Under the pieces are notes generated by a model. It was not told the origin of the DNA, made no database searches, and worked only from the letters and a program-made list of their open reading frames with translations. Positions 1-11,191 of a stretch of 64,000 nucleotides of DNA are shown one piece after another. Source of the stretch: Pilatotrama ljubarskyi (Eukaryota; Basidiomycota; Agaricomycetes; Polyporales; Polyporaceae); contig MU277684.1 of NCBI GenBank assembly GCA_022385805.1, forward strand, positions 155,333 through 219,332. Direction: 5' to 3'. The stretch's first letter is position 1; each line of letters opens with the position of its first letter. The translations under genes were made by a program, and so were the position numbers.

Positions 1-424
1 AGGGAAATGGCTACATCCCACAGGGAGAGCCGATCAGAGCTCGCGCATGTACCAATCAGGATTGCTCATCCATTGCTAACTTGTGCCGTCAGACGAGCCT
101 GGCGGGGAGATACAGCTGCAGTGGCCAAAGATAGTACAGATGAAGCAAGAAATATATCAAGTCGTACGGTAATATATACGGCCCTCGTTCAATCTCGAGA
201 ACACTGGCAGGGACAAGATCCTGAGACGCAGTAATAAGGATCTACGGGCTAGCTGCAGGAGTATAGATCCGAGAATGCACAACGACTTGATTGAGCCTAC
301 GCGTCATCCTTGATCTTTGGGTCCCCAAACTTCACTGGTCCGGAGTTGTTAGCGAACGTCGGCACCGATAGCTCGTAATCTTCACTCCGCGTCGTGGCTC
401 CGGTCGACTGCGCATCGGGTCAGC

Positions 425-2313
425 TTACTGAAACCTTCCACCATCATTGGGCCAAACACCAACCTGCGGGCCAGCAGATGGGAACGAGGCGAACACCATG
501 TCTCCATTTCGACTGAAGGTGGTGCCAGTAGGCCCGGTGAAGTCGGAGTCGTCGCCGCGGATGTACCCTCGTGCGTTGAGATTGGCGAGTAGGGTGTTGC
601 AGTACAGCGGGCAGATGACGAAGTACAGGGACAAGTACACCTGGATGTTCGGATATGCAGCCATCTATATCGCAGGTTACTGATAGCCCTCGCGGAGTCC
701 AAGGAGCAGACAAACCGTGATTATGATGAACAAAGCACATAATGCCGTCCAGACCCCGGTGTTGATCGCGAACAGCGTGAGTCGGAAGATGAGCCTGTGG
801 GTTCTATGTAACGTAGTCTCAGTCAGTATGTCAACGTCCGTATTGATATGCAAGACGACATACCTCCGAAGGCCGTCGTGACTTCGACTGTGCCGTAGCA
901 GCGCGATCAAGATGCAGGATATCAAGACGTCTTCTGCGGCGCCGACTCCCCAGAAGGCCATCGGCAATTTCTAGAAGGGGGTCAAACAACGTATTGATTC
1001 TGCGGGATGGCTTGATTTACCTCTATGGCGAAGATGATCTCCGCCGTCGGGCTATGGAAACTGAACGTTCCGTGAGTGGGAAGGCATCACGTCAAGGGCG
1101 GACGCCTCACCAGAGAATCATGAAAGCTACCAGCGATAGAATTACGTTAGTCATTCTCGAGCTCGTGCAGAGTGCGGCGATTGGCACGAACCGAAATATC
1201 CGGCTGTGAGACCGGTGAGGGGGTCAAAGCGGGTCCTCTCCGAGTCAAATTGTGGTCACTGGTTATACAGGCGGCGGCTTCCACTCACCAAACTGGAACA
1301 GGCTGCACGGTACCTAGAGCCACCGTATCGAGTTCAGGGACTACTTGTAGGTTCAAGAACTGATTCACGTACGAATATCGCTGGCACGAGCCAGTGATAC
1401 CTATTCACCGCCGGGATGTTCTTGCTTACTAGGAGGAACATAGTCGGCGGCTTCCAAGATGCATCGAAAAGCTGAACACTCACATTTCCAGATTCGCATG
1501 ACGAAGAAAAGCTGTGTGGGAAGAGTGACCAAGCTCTAGTGGGTCGTGTCAATAGAGGGAGAACAGCAGCGCGGAATACACGGAAGTGACTCACCGTGAA
1601 GAAACCTGCCCACTGTGATCCGGTATTAGCTGCTTGATGATTTGTGAAGTGGACAGAGAGGCTCACGAGGTAGTAACTGAGTTATCCCAGGTGAAACGTC
1701 AGTATAATACTATGCCCAGTGGGGAAGGCCTGCCTTGACGAGACGTACCGAGATAGCCCGAACGGGTCTCTCTGTTCGAAAATGTCGAGTAGGAGGTTCC
1801 AGTCTGCAGCCAACCTGAGTTCAGAACATCTAGATGGCGTGGGGGGCGATGACTCGATGCTCACAGCCCTGGTTCGTCAAGATTTGGTGCACCGTATCCA
1901 TCAGCCTGCTACGCGTCAGCTCACTCATACCGAACCTCAATATAGCAGACTTACCACATGAAGATGACCTATTATGAAAACACGGTAGTTGGATGTCAAA
2001 CGAGTCGGGCACGGAGCAGGACCGCGCTGGCACTCACAAATGCCATCATCGGCCAGCGGTCCCCAGCTTCCCGTTGAGAACTGAGTGAGGCTCGTAAGCG
2101 GCTATCAGCATCACATAATAAACCGCTCGCTGGACATACTGCGCGAAGTATAGGAACCTGTAGAAGTCGTGATGAATGCACCTGAGAACTGGTTACGACT
2201 ACCACCACCTACGTTTGCATGCACGTGATGCCGTAGAGGCCCATGGAGGATACCAAGGCGATGAACTCGACTCGGGTACCATCTATGGGAGACTCGGATG
2301 TGCCGGAAGACAT
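425..2313 (-). CDS. DUF6534 multi-pass membrane protein
   Basis: This is a hydrophobic, probably seven-helix membrane protein of the DUF6534 family, which is expanded in Agaricomycetes; its function is unknown. The ATG at 2313 opens MSSGTSESPIDGTRVEF, followed by the first helix (VSSMGLYGITCMQT). After a short intron comes FLYFAQY, then across further introns VIFMWLMDTVHQIL, QLFFVMRIWK, GVGAAEDVLISCILIALLRHS and FAINTGVWTALCALFIII. The last exon starts AAYPNIQVYLSLYFVI and reads NTLLANLNARGYIRG, the family's typical C-terminal signature, and stops at 425. At least eight exons are needed, and several in the middle (975-2030) are short, so the exact splice sites there are uncertain. I place the gene by order and spacing of family motifs. 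If the middle exons do not join in frame, it is a decaying copy. Confidence 0.65.
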
Positions 2314-3091
2314 CCCTACCAAAGCCCAGATGATAGCGTCCTAACGAACTAAGGAAGGAGGGAAGAGGCCGGGGCAGCGATCACGCAGAATCCAGCCTTT
2401 ACGAAGTGATTGGCCGAGGGGAGCCGACGGGAAGTTGGACTGACCGCCGATAATGGTGGGATTGCCTGTACGTGTGATATATATCTGGAAGTGAGCGTGT
2501 GTTGTCATAGCGCAGTCGTGCGCACCCCACGGATAGTGACCTCATGCTGGAAGTGGAAGCAGCGGCACCGGTGTGTGCGGACTTCCCACGCGGCGCTCAG
2601 ACGTATCAGCTTCGACGTCAAGTGCTCCATAGCAGCAGGGCGTTCAAGTTGAGAACATCGTGGCTTCCGAATGATGAATCTGACCAGGTAAGTACATTTG
2701 CAATGCGGACCTAATTGCCAGATGCCGGACATGACTGCATAACCATATCGGAACCCCTGCTGTGTGGTGCATGGACTGATCGGCCTGCCTGCCGTGGGAG
2801 CAATGAACGAGTATATCATGATCATCGGTAATTCAATCCAGCGATACTGCGTGTTTCGAAGCACTTACTGCAGTGGGGAACGGCGGCCGGTTTTCGATGG
2901 GGTGACAGCTTGACTCCGTGGAGGCACCGGAGCATCTATCGCTCGTTGAGCAAGGGCATTCATAGGAATGAACACGGGACTTCGGAGAAGAGTTGCAATG
3001 ATTCCTTATAGTTTCCTCGGAACTAAGACATGTCGCGGGTTAACAGAATAGTAATCCGACTCAGCAGTACATCGGTATAGACAGACATGAA
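2314..3091. other. Intergenic, no gene seen
   Basis: Between two minus-strand genes. Open frames of up to about 120 codons exist on both strands, but none carries a recognisable motif, and they overlap one another as random frames do. Confidence 0.5.
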
Positions 3092-4093
3092 TCAAGCAGA
3101 AGTATGCTGTACCAACCAAAGACCTAGGATACGGTTACACTTCGTGTTAATACTACACGCTTCATGTCGATGTAGGGCACTGACCTATGTCACGGTGGTT
3201 CGGTGCCTGGTAGAACTCCACAAGACACGCACGGTCTCCGACGCAAGCTAGCTCGAACGTCTGAAAAGAACCTGAGCGGCAGTGAAACTCTGGAGAGCGA
3301 GCCGTCGTGTTAGGGTGGATGGTCCAACGCGCTGCAAGGCCGACTCTTGGAGGACGACTGTGCCACGAGAGCTCCCGGACGTCGATTTTGGACTGGGCAT
3401 CAACATGCCAAACCTCGACTGAGGCCGGCTCCTCGATGCCGAACACATCGTCCCCCGAAGAGAGCGCCGGTAGGGTAAATTCGAGCGAGCATCGTTCCAT
3501 TCCGTAGTCGCCAGCCCAGAATTGAGCTATGGTCGTCTCCTGCCACGCCGTCATCGACTTGTGAACAGGAACATATTGATCAGGTACTAACCACTCTGGA
3601 GATCTTGACGTGACGCTCTCCTGTATAGATCGTCCCGAATGTGGACGCCCAGTGAGGAGTGTCGAGGTATACGGCAGAGGGCTGCGAGCGGTTGGCAATG
3701 CCAACTGCGACAGGGAAGTTGTTGATAGGAGGAGGCGGGCTGGCGGCTGGGTCGCGATAGACAGAGTCGAACCCCATGTACGTGCTAGCATATTCCAAGG
3801 TCATACGTTGGGACGGGGCGACGCTGCGCTGAGCGACTGCTTTGAACACGGTGACGGACGTGTTGATCACTGAGCAGAGGACTGAGACCAAGCACGCCAA
3901 AATTAAGAAGCGATGCAAGCGATTCTCTGAGGGCCCGGGTGAGCCTGATGTAAACGCTACCGAGCCTGGACGATGAGCTATGTACGACTCTGCTACGGAG
4001 GAAGAGATCGTTACCTTCCTTAGAATCGGTATGCCTATATTCGTCTTCAGGCTGACTGAGGAGCAGGGTGTACCGTGCTGTGTCTTCGACCAT
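3092..4093 (-). CDS. Single-pass membrane protein of an Agaricomycete orphan family
   Basis: Four exons join cleanly into 266 codons, with introns at 4014-3927, 3591-3540 and 3184-3124. A short cytosolic N-terminus (MVEDTARYTLLLSQPEDEY) precedes one membrane helix (FLILACLVSVLCSVINTSV). The extracytoplasmic part carries the landmarks SPPPPINNFPVAV, TIAQFWAGDYGMERCSLEF, VEVWHVDAQSKIDV and a late cysteine pair in TFELACVGDRACLVEFYQ, ending IGLWLVQHTSA. I recognise this architecture as a multi-copy family of basidiomycete proteins without a named function; that recognition is from memory, not a search. It is type II by topology and probably displayed on the secretory or plasma membrane. It lies next to the UstYa-type genes, but nothing in its sequence ties it to them. 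Confidence 0.7.
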
Positions 4094-5205
4094 AATGGTT
4101 GCCCCGGGACGCTAAAGTGTAGATGGACAGCGGACAACGTGCGGTGAGCAGCGATGCAGATGCTGACGGGGCACTACCAGGCCATGGAGACAGTGCTACA
4201 CCCGTCATCTTCTACAAGCATAAGCCCTCCGTATCCCCATGAGTGTCAAATCAAGAAAATCAGGATATCCAATCCTTGATAAGTTCAGTAGGGTGGGCGA
4301 GTCAAGAAGCGGGTATCCGCAGCATGTCGTCAGGCCGAACACACCCTCATAGAACTTCCCAAGGTATCAATCCAATGTCTGCCTGGCCAATAGCACCGGG
4401 ACCCTCTGCGGCGACATCATGAGAAGGACTGAAAGCTCATCATCATCCGCATCCTCCGCACTTGAACGGAACGCCGGGTGAGGCTGTGGTGACAGAGAAG
4501 TCAGAACGGCATGGGCGCTCTCCCTCGGTGCGGCCCCCTCTTCCCAATCGGCACAGCCTCGGAGTACAGGACCTCTGGCACTGCGATCCTCTTGGTGCGG
4601 AGTCCCGAGGCTACGCCGCTACGTGCGTATGAATGACTACGGGAAGACATCTCACTGACATCTCGGATTTTTTGGGTATGTCGTTCTCAGTAGGAATGAT
4701 CCCCTTACGCCTTCGCCCAGCTCCGCTGGGGCTGAACTTACCGTTGAAGTTCAGAGTTCGAAACGTCACAATGAGCCACGAAACGGTGAACCGGGCGTGG
4801 ATGCGACTCCGACCATTACAAGGATATCAATGATATCCATGTGAGCATGTCCTTCGTACTTTGCAGCGCGGAGTTGCGTAACGCTGATGCCGAATCCTGA
4901 CAGTCTTCTTCTGCAGTCATTTGCCTGATCTGAGTCGGAACATGGAGGTGCGGGCATCTATGGCTCACTGAGATGAAGCCGTGAATGGCCATCACGCAGT
5001 ACGTACGGGGTGAGTTCGTCGACAAACAAATAGGATACCTATCCCATGCGCCGGGACTGGAGCCACTGATCGCTTTCTTTGTCCGACTGGGCATCAACTT
5101 CGCGTGAGCTCAGGCTCTTCCCCTCAACGCTGCGGCAACTGCAAGGCTACCACTAGCAGGGACTCGTAGTCGACCCGTGCAAAGCCACATCGCCAAGTAC
5201 ACCGA
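4094..5205. other. Intergenic, possible coding remnants
   Basis: No complete gene is seen. A 40-codon plus-strand frame (4985-5107) ends in a hydrophobic run (LEPLIAFFVRLGINFA). A strong donor-like GTAAGT on the minus strand near 4740 hints at old coding sequence. Neither can be joined to a recognisable protein. Confidence 0.4.
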
Positions 5206-5938
5206 ATGTACTCGTTCTCGCTCTCCGCGATTGCTATTGGGGTCCTCGCTTGTCTCACCGTAGGAAACATCTTCACGATGCTCCTACCACACTCGGATTC
5301 GTCAACTACCCAGCGCGGGGAACAATACTACAGTGAGTTTCCTGCTCTCAGTCTAGAAATCATACTGAGCACGGATCATCGATCCCAGCTTACATTGGTG
5401 ACGCTTTCCCTGAGGTGCTGCCCCTACCATCTGCACGCCCGGTCGCCTTGGTTGTCGAGGACCCGGCCCACTACTCCATCTCCGGCCTCGACGCCCGCGA
5501 GGAATGGGCGGCGAACACCCCGAAAGGTTACAGCTACGTGCGCCTTGGCCCGGAGTACCGAACGTTTGCAGTGTCAATGTTCCACGAGCTGCATTGTCTG
5601 CGCCTCATGCGCTCTGCGCTGGCGGGCGACCACAGGCCAGCAACGGACGGACACTTCGGACACTGCCTCATCTACCTCCGCCAGCTCATTTTGTGCAATC
5701 CGGACCTCACGCTGGAGCCTCCCGATGTCATGGATCACGACTATGACGTGAAGCAAGACGGCTCCACGCACATCTGTCAGGACTGGAGACAGGTATACGA
5801 CGCCATGGCGTCTAACTGGGACCAGTGGGTGGATGTTCGTCGGAATGGCTTTCGTCCGAAGAACGCCAGTAACTCGAACACATGTAAGCAGTTTCAACTC
5901 ACGATTTGCCTGAGCTCATATCATGACTCATTTCAGGA
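5206..5938 (+). CDS. UstYa-type (DUF3328) oxidase, copy 1
   Basis: UstYa-family proteins are membrane-anchored, probably metal-dependent oxidases that cyclise or hydroxylate peptides in fungal RiPP clusters such as ustiloxin; relatives act in some non-ribosomal pathways. Exons 5206-5332, 5389-5883 and 5937-5938 give 207 residues. The N-terminus has one membrane helix (FSLSAIAIGVLACLTVGNIF). The body shows YIGDAFPEVLPL, ARPVALVVEDPAHY, then both family motifs: HxxHC in SMFHELHCLRLMR (about residue 125) and HCxxYLRQ in GHCLIYLRQLILC (about residue 148), followed by DLTLEPPD and the C-terminal HICQDWRQVYDAM. These two histidine motifs are regarded as the catalytic site, so the enzyme looks active. 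The second intron splits the stop codon (T|GA). If it is retained, the frame runs on to 5978. The gene sits just upstream of the small secreted peptide gene, in the same direction. Confidence 0.85.
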
Positions 5939-6490
5939 CTCAGAGACTTTTCAATGTCATGCCCGGGGCCCGGGCTGATCATCGTCCACGGCGAATGACA
6001 TACAATGTAATATGCCCCGCTTTCAGTTGACTAGCACCCAGTAATATAATGTCGATTCTACTTTCGATGCACAGTAGTAGCCTGACGAGCTCACGCGTCA
6101 GAGCACAGATATATCAACGATCCTGTGTTCTCTCGGACTTATGACCCCCGGGGCCTGCGCTGTCGACTCATGACTCCACTCAGCTATCGCCATACTCCGA
6201 TATCATGTGGCACATAACAGGCTAGAAGGTATCCACATCAATCAAGAGAAGATGGAAGACGTGTCCTTCGTCGGCGCCCGCACTGGTATGCACGATAGAC
6301 TTTGGTTCAGTGGAAGACGAGTCTCCCTATGACCAGGAGAAGTGACTCTCACGATATATTGAGCCGAATGAACCTCGGAATGTGTCCAGTGTACTGCCTT
6401 CTCGTGAGTCGCTTTTTGGGAGCACTGTGGGAATGTGCGGAGACTCCTGCCTGCACACAAACGGCGCGGAGAGCCTGCGACCGAGAGATT
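5939..6490. other. Intergenic between UstYa-type gene and peptide gene
   Basis: No coding signal stands out. The stretch holds the 3' end of the UstYa-type gene and the upstream promoter of the peptide gene. Confidence 0.5.
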
Positions 6491-6500
6491 TATACATAAA
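6491..6500 (+). promoter_or_regulatory. TATA box of the secreted peptide gene
   Basis: TATACATAAA lies 95 bp before the ATG at 6595, a normal spacing for a fungal TATA element plus a short leader. It supports the small downstream frame being a transcribed gene. Confidence 0.5.
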
Positions 6501-6594
6501 GGACGAACAGCGCCGCGACAGAGGCACTCAACGGAGTACTGCACTCCCCCGCGCATTTCGAAGTTCTCCCCCTTCTCCTCAGCTCCTACTCGAA

Positions 6595-6855
6595 ATGAAG
6601 TTCTTCGTCGCCTTCCTTGCGCTCTTTGGGGTGGTCGTTGCTCTTCACATCCCCGCCGCCGTCGAGCGTGAGTCGTTTGGAATGACCTAAGACTCGCGCG
6701 GTGCGACGCTTAACGTTATTTGTGCACTCCTAGGCCGCGCCTGCGACCCATCGGAGCTCGACATCGACGTTTCAGTCAACTCCGCTGAGGGCGAGGATGG
6801 GGAGTTCCCTGGGTCCGCCGTCCCAATCAAGCGCTGCAGCAACATGAACTTCTAG
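6595..6855 (+). CDS. Small secreted peptide; candidate RiPP precursor
   Basis: Two exons (6595-6667 and 6734-6855) with a 66 bp GT-AG intron encode 64 residues. Residues 1-16 (MKFFVAFLALFGVVVA) are a classic signal peptide. A basic pair (RR, residues 25-26, created at the exon junction) precedes an acidic stretch, residues 27-56, starting ACDPSELDIDV and ending FPGSAVPI. A second basic pair (KR, 57-58) precedes the C-terminal hexapeptide CSNMNF. Kex2-type proteases cut after RR or KR, so processing would free a peptide of about 30 residues and the hexapeptide. The two cysteines (28 and 59) could instead form a disulfide. It lies between a UstYa-type oxidase and an MFS exporter, the position expected for a dikaritin precursor. 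Against this, it has no tyrosine and no repeated core, unlike known dikaritin precursors. It could also be a simple secreted effector or signalling peptide. Confidence 0.6.
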
Positions 6856-7088
6856 ATTGTACGTCTCGAGTTATCGCGATATTAGCGACTCCACTACGAC
6901 GCTCAACTTACCTCTGCTATCTCGTTCAACCTAGGCCCGGAGGAGGTAGTTACCCGCCGGATAGCTGGTTGTATCACCTTCGTAGCTAGGCCCGCAGTCC
7001 TGTAGGAATGATGATGTCACGTGCCGCCGCCACAATGTTGTCGCCCTTGTGGCGTCAAGTCGTGCCCCATCGGAAACTGACGACATTA

Positions 7089-7193
7089 GGGTGATTCTGC
7101 TGGAATAATTCTTACATCGCTTAGCATCGCTTAAGGCGAGTGGCGCCACCTGATTGGCTGGAGCCCATAAGAATTCTTACAGCAGAATCACTC
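7089..7193. mobile_element. MITE, Tc1/mariner-like, TA target duplication
   Basis: A 105 bp element has terminal inverted repeats reading GGGTGATTCTGCTG at the left and, in reverse complement, GAGTGATTCTGCTG at the right. Imperfect pairing extends to about 26 bp (ATTCTTA block). It is flanked on both sides by TA (7087-7088 and 7194-7195), the target duplication of Tc1/mariner elements. It has no coding capacity. It sits about 95 bp past the stop codon of the MFS exporter, inside its probable 3' untranslated or terminator region. Confidence 0.7.
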
Positions 7194-7287
7194 TATTATG
7201 AGACCTTCTATCAGAAAAACCCGCGCATGACGTAGAGACGAGGCACACGGTATGCATATCGAGAGAGGGCAATGCCTCGCGCAGAAG

Positions 7288-9950
7288 CTAGACGGTACTG
7301 CATGCCTGGTACTTCTTCGACTTGACCGCCGTGCGTGCCCCGAGAAGGCCACTTGTCTCCTCGGAAGGCGCGGTTGCCTCCTCGTCTTCTCCAACAGCGC
7401 CTCCGGCAGCTGCCGGTCTGCTCGTGACCGGCTCCTCCGCTTCCTTCCCATGCAAGGAGTAGGCAACGACCAAAGTGGACAAGAGCAAGCCGCATGCAGA
7501 TAGGATGGCGGCGATAGTCCTGTGCAGCATAAGTCCGTTTAAGCCGTGATATAGAGGTACTGTGACGAACGGACGTACCAGACGGTCGAAAGGCTCTTGA
7601 CGTACGCCCGTATGACGGCGACGCGAGTGCTGATGGGCTATAGGAATCACAGGCTCGGTGAGGGAGATCCGGTCCACGATATAGATACGGCGTACCTCTA
7701 TCGTCTGAAGCCTTCGGAGGTCGTACGCGATGCTGCCACTGTCGGGCGCTTCAAAGCCTGGTATATTCGCCGTCCGTCTCTTGACCTCAGACCCAAAGAC
7801 AGTATCTGCTATGGAAATGCCAATAGATGAGCCGATGAGGCTAGCTCGCAGAGCTGTCAATATGTTTTCGAACGGCAATCGGTGTGCCAGAATACTCACC
7901 GGAGGAGCATAAAGGCCGCCGAGGACGTCGCTATGTCAGTTCTTGGCAACGCAGCGTGCAATGCTACAATAAACGCGATGAGCCGCACAACGCCTGCCTG
8001 CAATGAACCTGAGAACATACCAAGCAGAGGTGTCTCGAAGAGTCCGCCGATGCCAGTCCCTACGACAGCGATGTACAGGAGCTGCAAACCGCTGCAGATA
8101 TGGTTACCATCTGCATGTAGTCGAGGTATGCGGTCACTTACAGTTTCGTGCCGCTGGTAAACGTGGTCATGAGAGCCTTTGCAAAGCGGACCTCGTGAGT
8201 GGACCGGAGAACGCAAAGCTCGTAAGCAGACTCACAAACCCGACAGCCATGAGGAGCCACGAGATCCAGATGATAGGGCGATAGCCCACACGCGTGGCAG
8301 TGATGAGTCCAGTGAGAGACCCCGAGACGGACGATACGAGGCTGAACGACATGGTCCTCACTCCAGTATCAGTCGCCGATACACCGAGAACCTGGAAATA
8401 TACAGGGATATAGTAGCCACCAGTAAAGACGCAGAAACCGTGCAGGGCCGCACCGACAAAGACGGCTGCCGTAGTACGGTTTTTGAACATCCGAGGAGGG
8501 ATGATCGGAGACTTCCGCGTGACGACTTCATTGACCATGCAACCAATTGCGAGAAGCACGCCGAGGACGACTAGTACGATGGTCGATGGTGCACTCCACG
8601 TCGTCTTCCCTAGCTGAAGACCGACAAGCAGCGAAGAGGTCCCGGCGACAGCGAGGATGAGCCCGAGAAAGTCGAAGTCGGCGAGAACTTCGGTAGTCCT
8701 CCGACGGGCAGGCGGCTCCGACGGCACTAACAACAGCTTTGCAGCAAGTAGAGCGCTGCCCAGAGGTACGTTCTGTGCGTAGAATGTCGTGATATGTCAA
8801 CCAACGGATGCGGAATGGACACATACGATATAGAAACACCAGCGCCACGAAACGCGGTCCGTGAATGCGCCGCCGACCTGAGGTTGTCAAGTTGCATATG
8901 CGCTATCTTGCAGACATTACAGATACTCACAGTGGGTCCGAAGACACTTGCGGCACCCCAGACGGTTCCCATAAGGCCAATGAAGATACCACGTAGAGCC
9001 AACGGTGCTGATTGACCGTCAGTATCATGAACGCTGTCTGTAACGAGATCTTACTATTATCGGCGATTGTTATCATCCCCAGCGTGATTATCCCGCCTGC
9101 ACCTGCGCCTTGTACTCCCCGGGCTGCAGAATAAGAACGACATGAGAATTGATGCCGGTTCGCCTGATGCAATTGACTCACAGATCGCTAGCCAGACGAA
9201 GTTCCTTGCCGCACCGCACAAGGCGGAACCAAGCAGAAAAAGTGCCCAAGCTAACATTGTCATTGGTTCCCGCCCGAGGATATCCTGAGAGTGTCGCTTG
9301 AGTACGAACACATCGGCGGTATGTACTATGGAATTGCGGCTTACCGATAGCTTTCCATAGAATGGCATGCATGCTGATGCAGAGCGGTCAGAATTTCAGT
9401 GACGCTAAGGCAATACCGAACACATACATGCGCTAGCTACAAAAAAGTGAGCATCAGCACCATCTATTACAGTAGATTACAGTAGATATACTACAGCCAA
9501 ACGGACTTACCTAGAAGATACGCTGTGCCAACCCAACTGTAGCCTGTCTCTCCCCCAATCTCGCTAATGATTGTCGGCAGAGAGACTGCGACGATAGTCT
9601 GATCGAGAGCCGGGAGGACTACTGGAACACATAAGAGCACTGCAATGCCACCGTAGCACCTGGAGATATCACTCACTGCCTAGGAGTAAGCTAGAACGTG
9701 ATTGAGACTCGGGACGCAGTAGAGGGACATGGCGCAAATATAGGGACGTACACAGGCATGATTATCCACATATTGCTGAGGAAGTCGTCAGTCTGAAGCT
9801 GAACACGACTGAGACTCCAGTCAGAGAACGGCACTAGGCGTACCTGTGAGAGCGGGGGGCACAGACATCTGCAGCCGGTGCTGATGATGCACTAGCTTGC
9901 TCTGGCTCTATCGGAGGGCGTGAACCCGCCGTTTCCGCTCTATCAGACAT
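7288..9950 (-). CDS. MFS exporter, DHA2-like (14-helix type)
   Basis: This is a major facilitator proton antiporter, of the kind that pumps drugs or secreted metabolites across the plasma membrane. A soluble N-terminus (MSDRAETAGSRPPIEPE) leads to LPALDQTIVAVSLPTIISEIG and YSWVGTAYLLG, then YGKLS, DILGREPMTML and RAVQGAGAGGIITLGMITIAD. Next come ALRGIFIGLMGTVWGAASVF and the family motif GGAFTDRVSWRWCFYI, the long central part, YIAVVGTGIGGLFETPLLG and SIGISIADTVFGSEV. It ends with an acidic tail and KKYQACSTV. About twelve short introns can be placed, all joining in frame, so the gene appears intact. Its place between the two UstYa-type genes makes it the likely exporter of whatever the cluster makes, as UstT is proposed to be in ustiloxin clusters; the substrate is inferred only from context. 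Confidence 0.88.
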
Positions 9951-11191
9951 GATTGAACGAGAGGACAACTGCTGGTGAAGAGCCCGAAGTGAGGTTGAAA
10001 TTTTTCAAGCGATGCTAAACGAAGTCAGGAGAGCAGCGCCTGGCATGAATAGCTGGACATCTTTGACGCACAAATGGACTTCTGGGGGGCCAATGAGCCT
10101 GTGTGTGCAGCAACGACGATTCTTGGATCCTTAGCCGCAAGAGCACGCAAGTACCGCGGATGCAACTGAGTCGAAGACGCGGGATTGATGATGATATGGC
10201 AGCTGCGGGACACGTATGCTTGGACATCCTAACTTGGTAAGAAAGAACTGTCAGTATAGCAGTAAATTACAAATGTCGGCGGTACAGACAAGGTTTGCGC
10301 CCACTCAAGAAGCCATCTGCTTACCGTGTTCTGTCTGCTCTCTTCTCTTCTCACAGACAGCGAGGCGCGGAGGGAGAATGCGCCGGTGTCCCTCAGAACC
10401 GGTCTGGGCATTACAGTACTGCTACTGAGTCCGCATGGGTGGGCTCCGTCTTCCTCGCTTGCCGTAAGACTTGGAATGATCCGGGATGCTCATCAAAGAG
10501 GGCGCGAGGCTCTTGCTCTGAGGTTCTCCGGCTGTTGGACGGTGGAACTGTCCGGCCGCCGCCACATCTGGACATCCGAGTCAACGACCAGAAGGTATAC
10601 AGTATACTGGCTCAGTCGGATCTCCGAGTCGCTATCCAAATGCATCAGCTCCATCGACATCTTCGGTCTTATCATTCTCGGAGGGCCCTGGTGCCATGCG
10701 TACTTGGGCTCCTGTGTATGAAGGTGCAGTGCCGGAGTTCGTGGCACGTACGTATGCAGGGCGGGGCGGCGTGGTGGAACAAGTTCGAATGACGAGCCGT
10801 GACATTGACAAGAATCGGTGTCCGAGTGAGTGAGCCGAACTGCACGCGCGTCCACGAGCGGTAGCGGTGCCCGAGGTCCCGGCGGCTGTGCAAGATATGT
10901 ACCTCGTCCGACTGCGTTCAAAGCTCATCAACGTTCATCTGACTTCGCGTGGAGAGCCTCCGTCACTTCGCTCGAGCTTCTCATGGGCGCATTGCGGCCG
11001 CGTGACACGCGCTCACGAATGCTTTGGAGCGCGAGGATCAGAATTCTCTTCGGCCGCGGCCGACGTCCTACTCTGCGACCCGTCTCCGCCCTCGGTTAAG
11101 CACTTTGAGCTGGCCCACGTCTTTAGTTCCGCAAGCCAGTAGACGAGACGGCCACGGGAGCACCTTCAATCACCTTTGTTCAAAGCTGAGC
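9951..11191. other. Divergent intergenic region, possible remnants
   Basis: This is the shared upstream region of the exporter (left, minus) and the second UstYa-type gene (right, plus). Frames at 10025-10213 (minus) and 10295-10792 (plus) are open but carry no firm motif. The latter contains MHQLHR, faintly like the UstYa HQLHC motif, but no second motif follows. Confidence 0.4.

Noticed and set aside
4985..5107. 40-codon plus-strand frame ending in a hydrophobic run
   Set aside because: Too short, contains a strong donor-like GTGAGT inside, and cannot be linked to any neighbouring exon or known protein.
9780..9950. Possible separate short gene before the exporter
   Set aside because: It reads in frame as the exporter's soluble N-terminus after splicing, so it is the first exon, not another gene.
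10295..10792. Frame with MHQLHR resembling the UstYa HxxHC motif, a possible third UstYa gene
   Set aside because: The cysteine and the second motif (HCxxYLRQ) are absent, and flanking UstYa landmarks are missing; one short match is likely chance.
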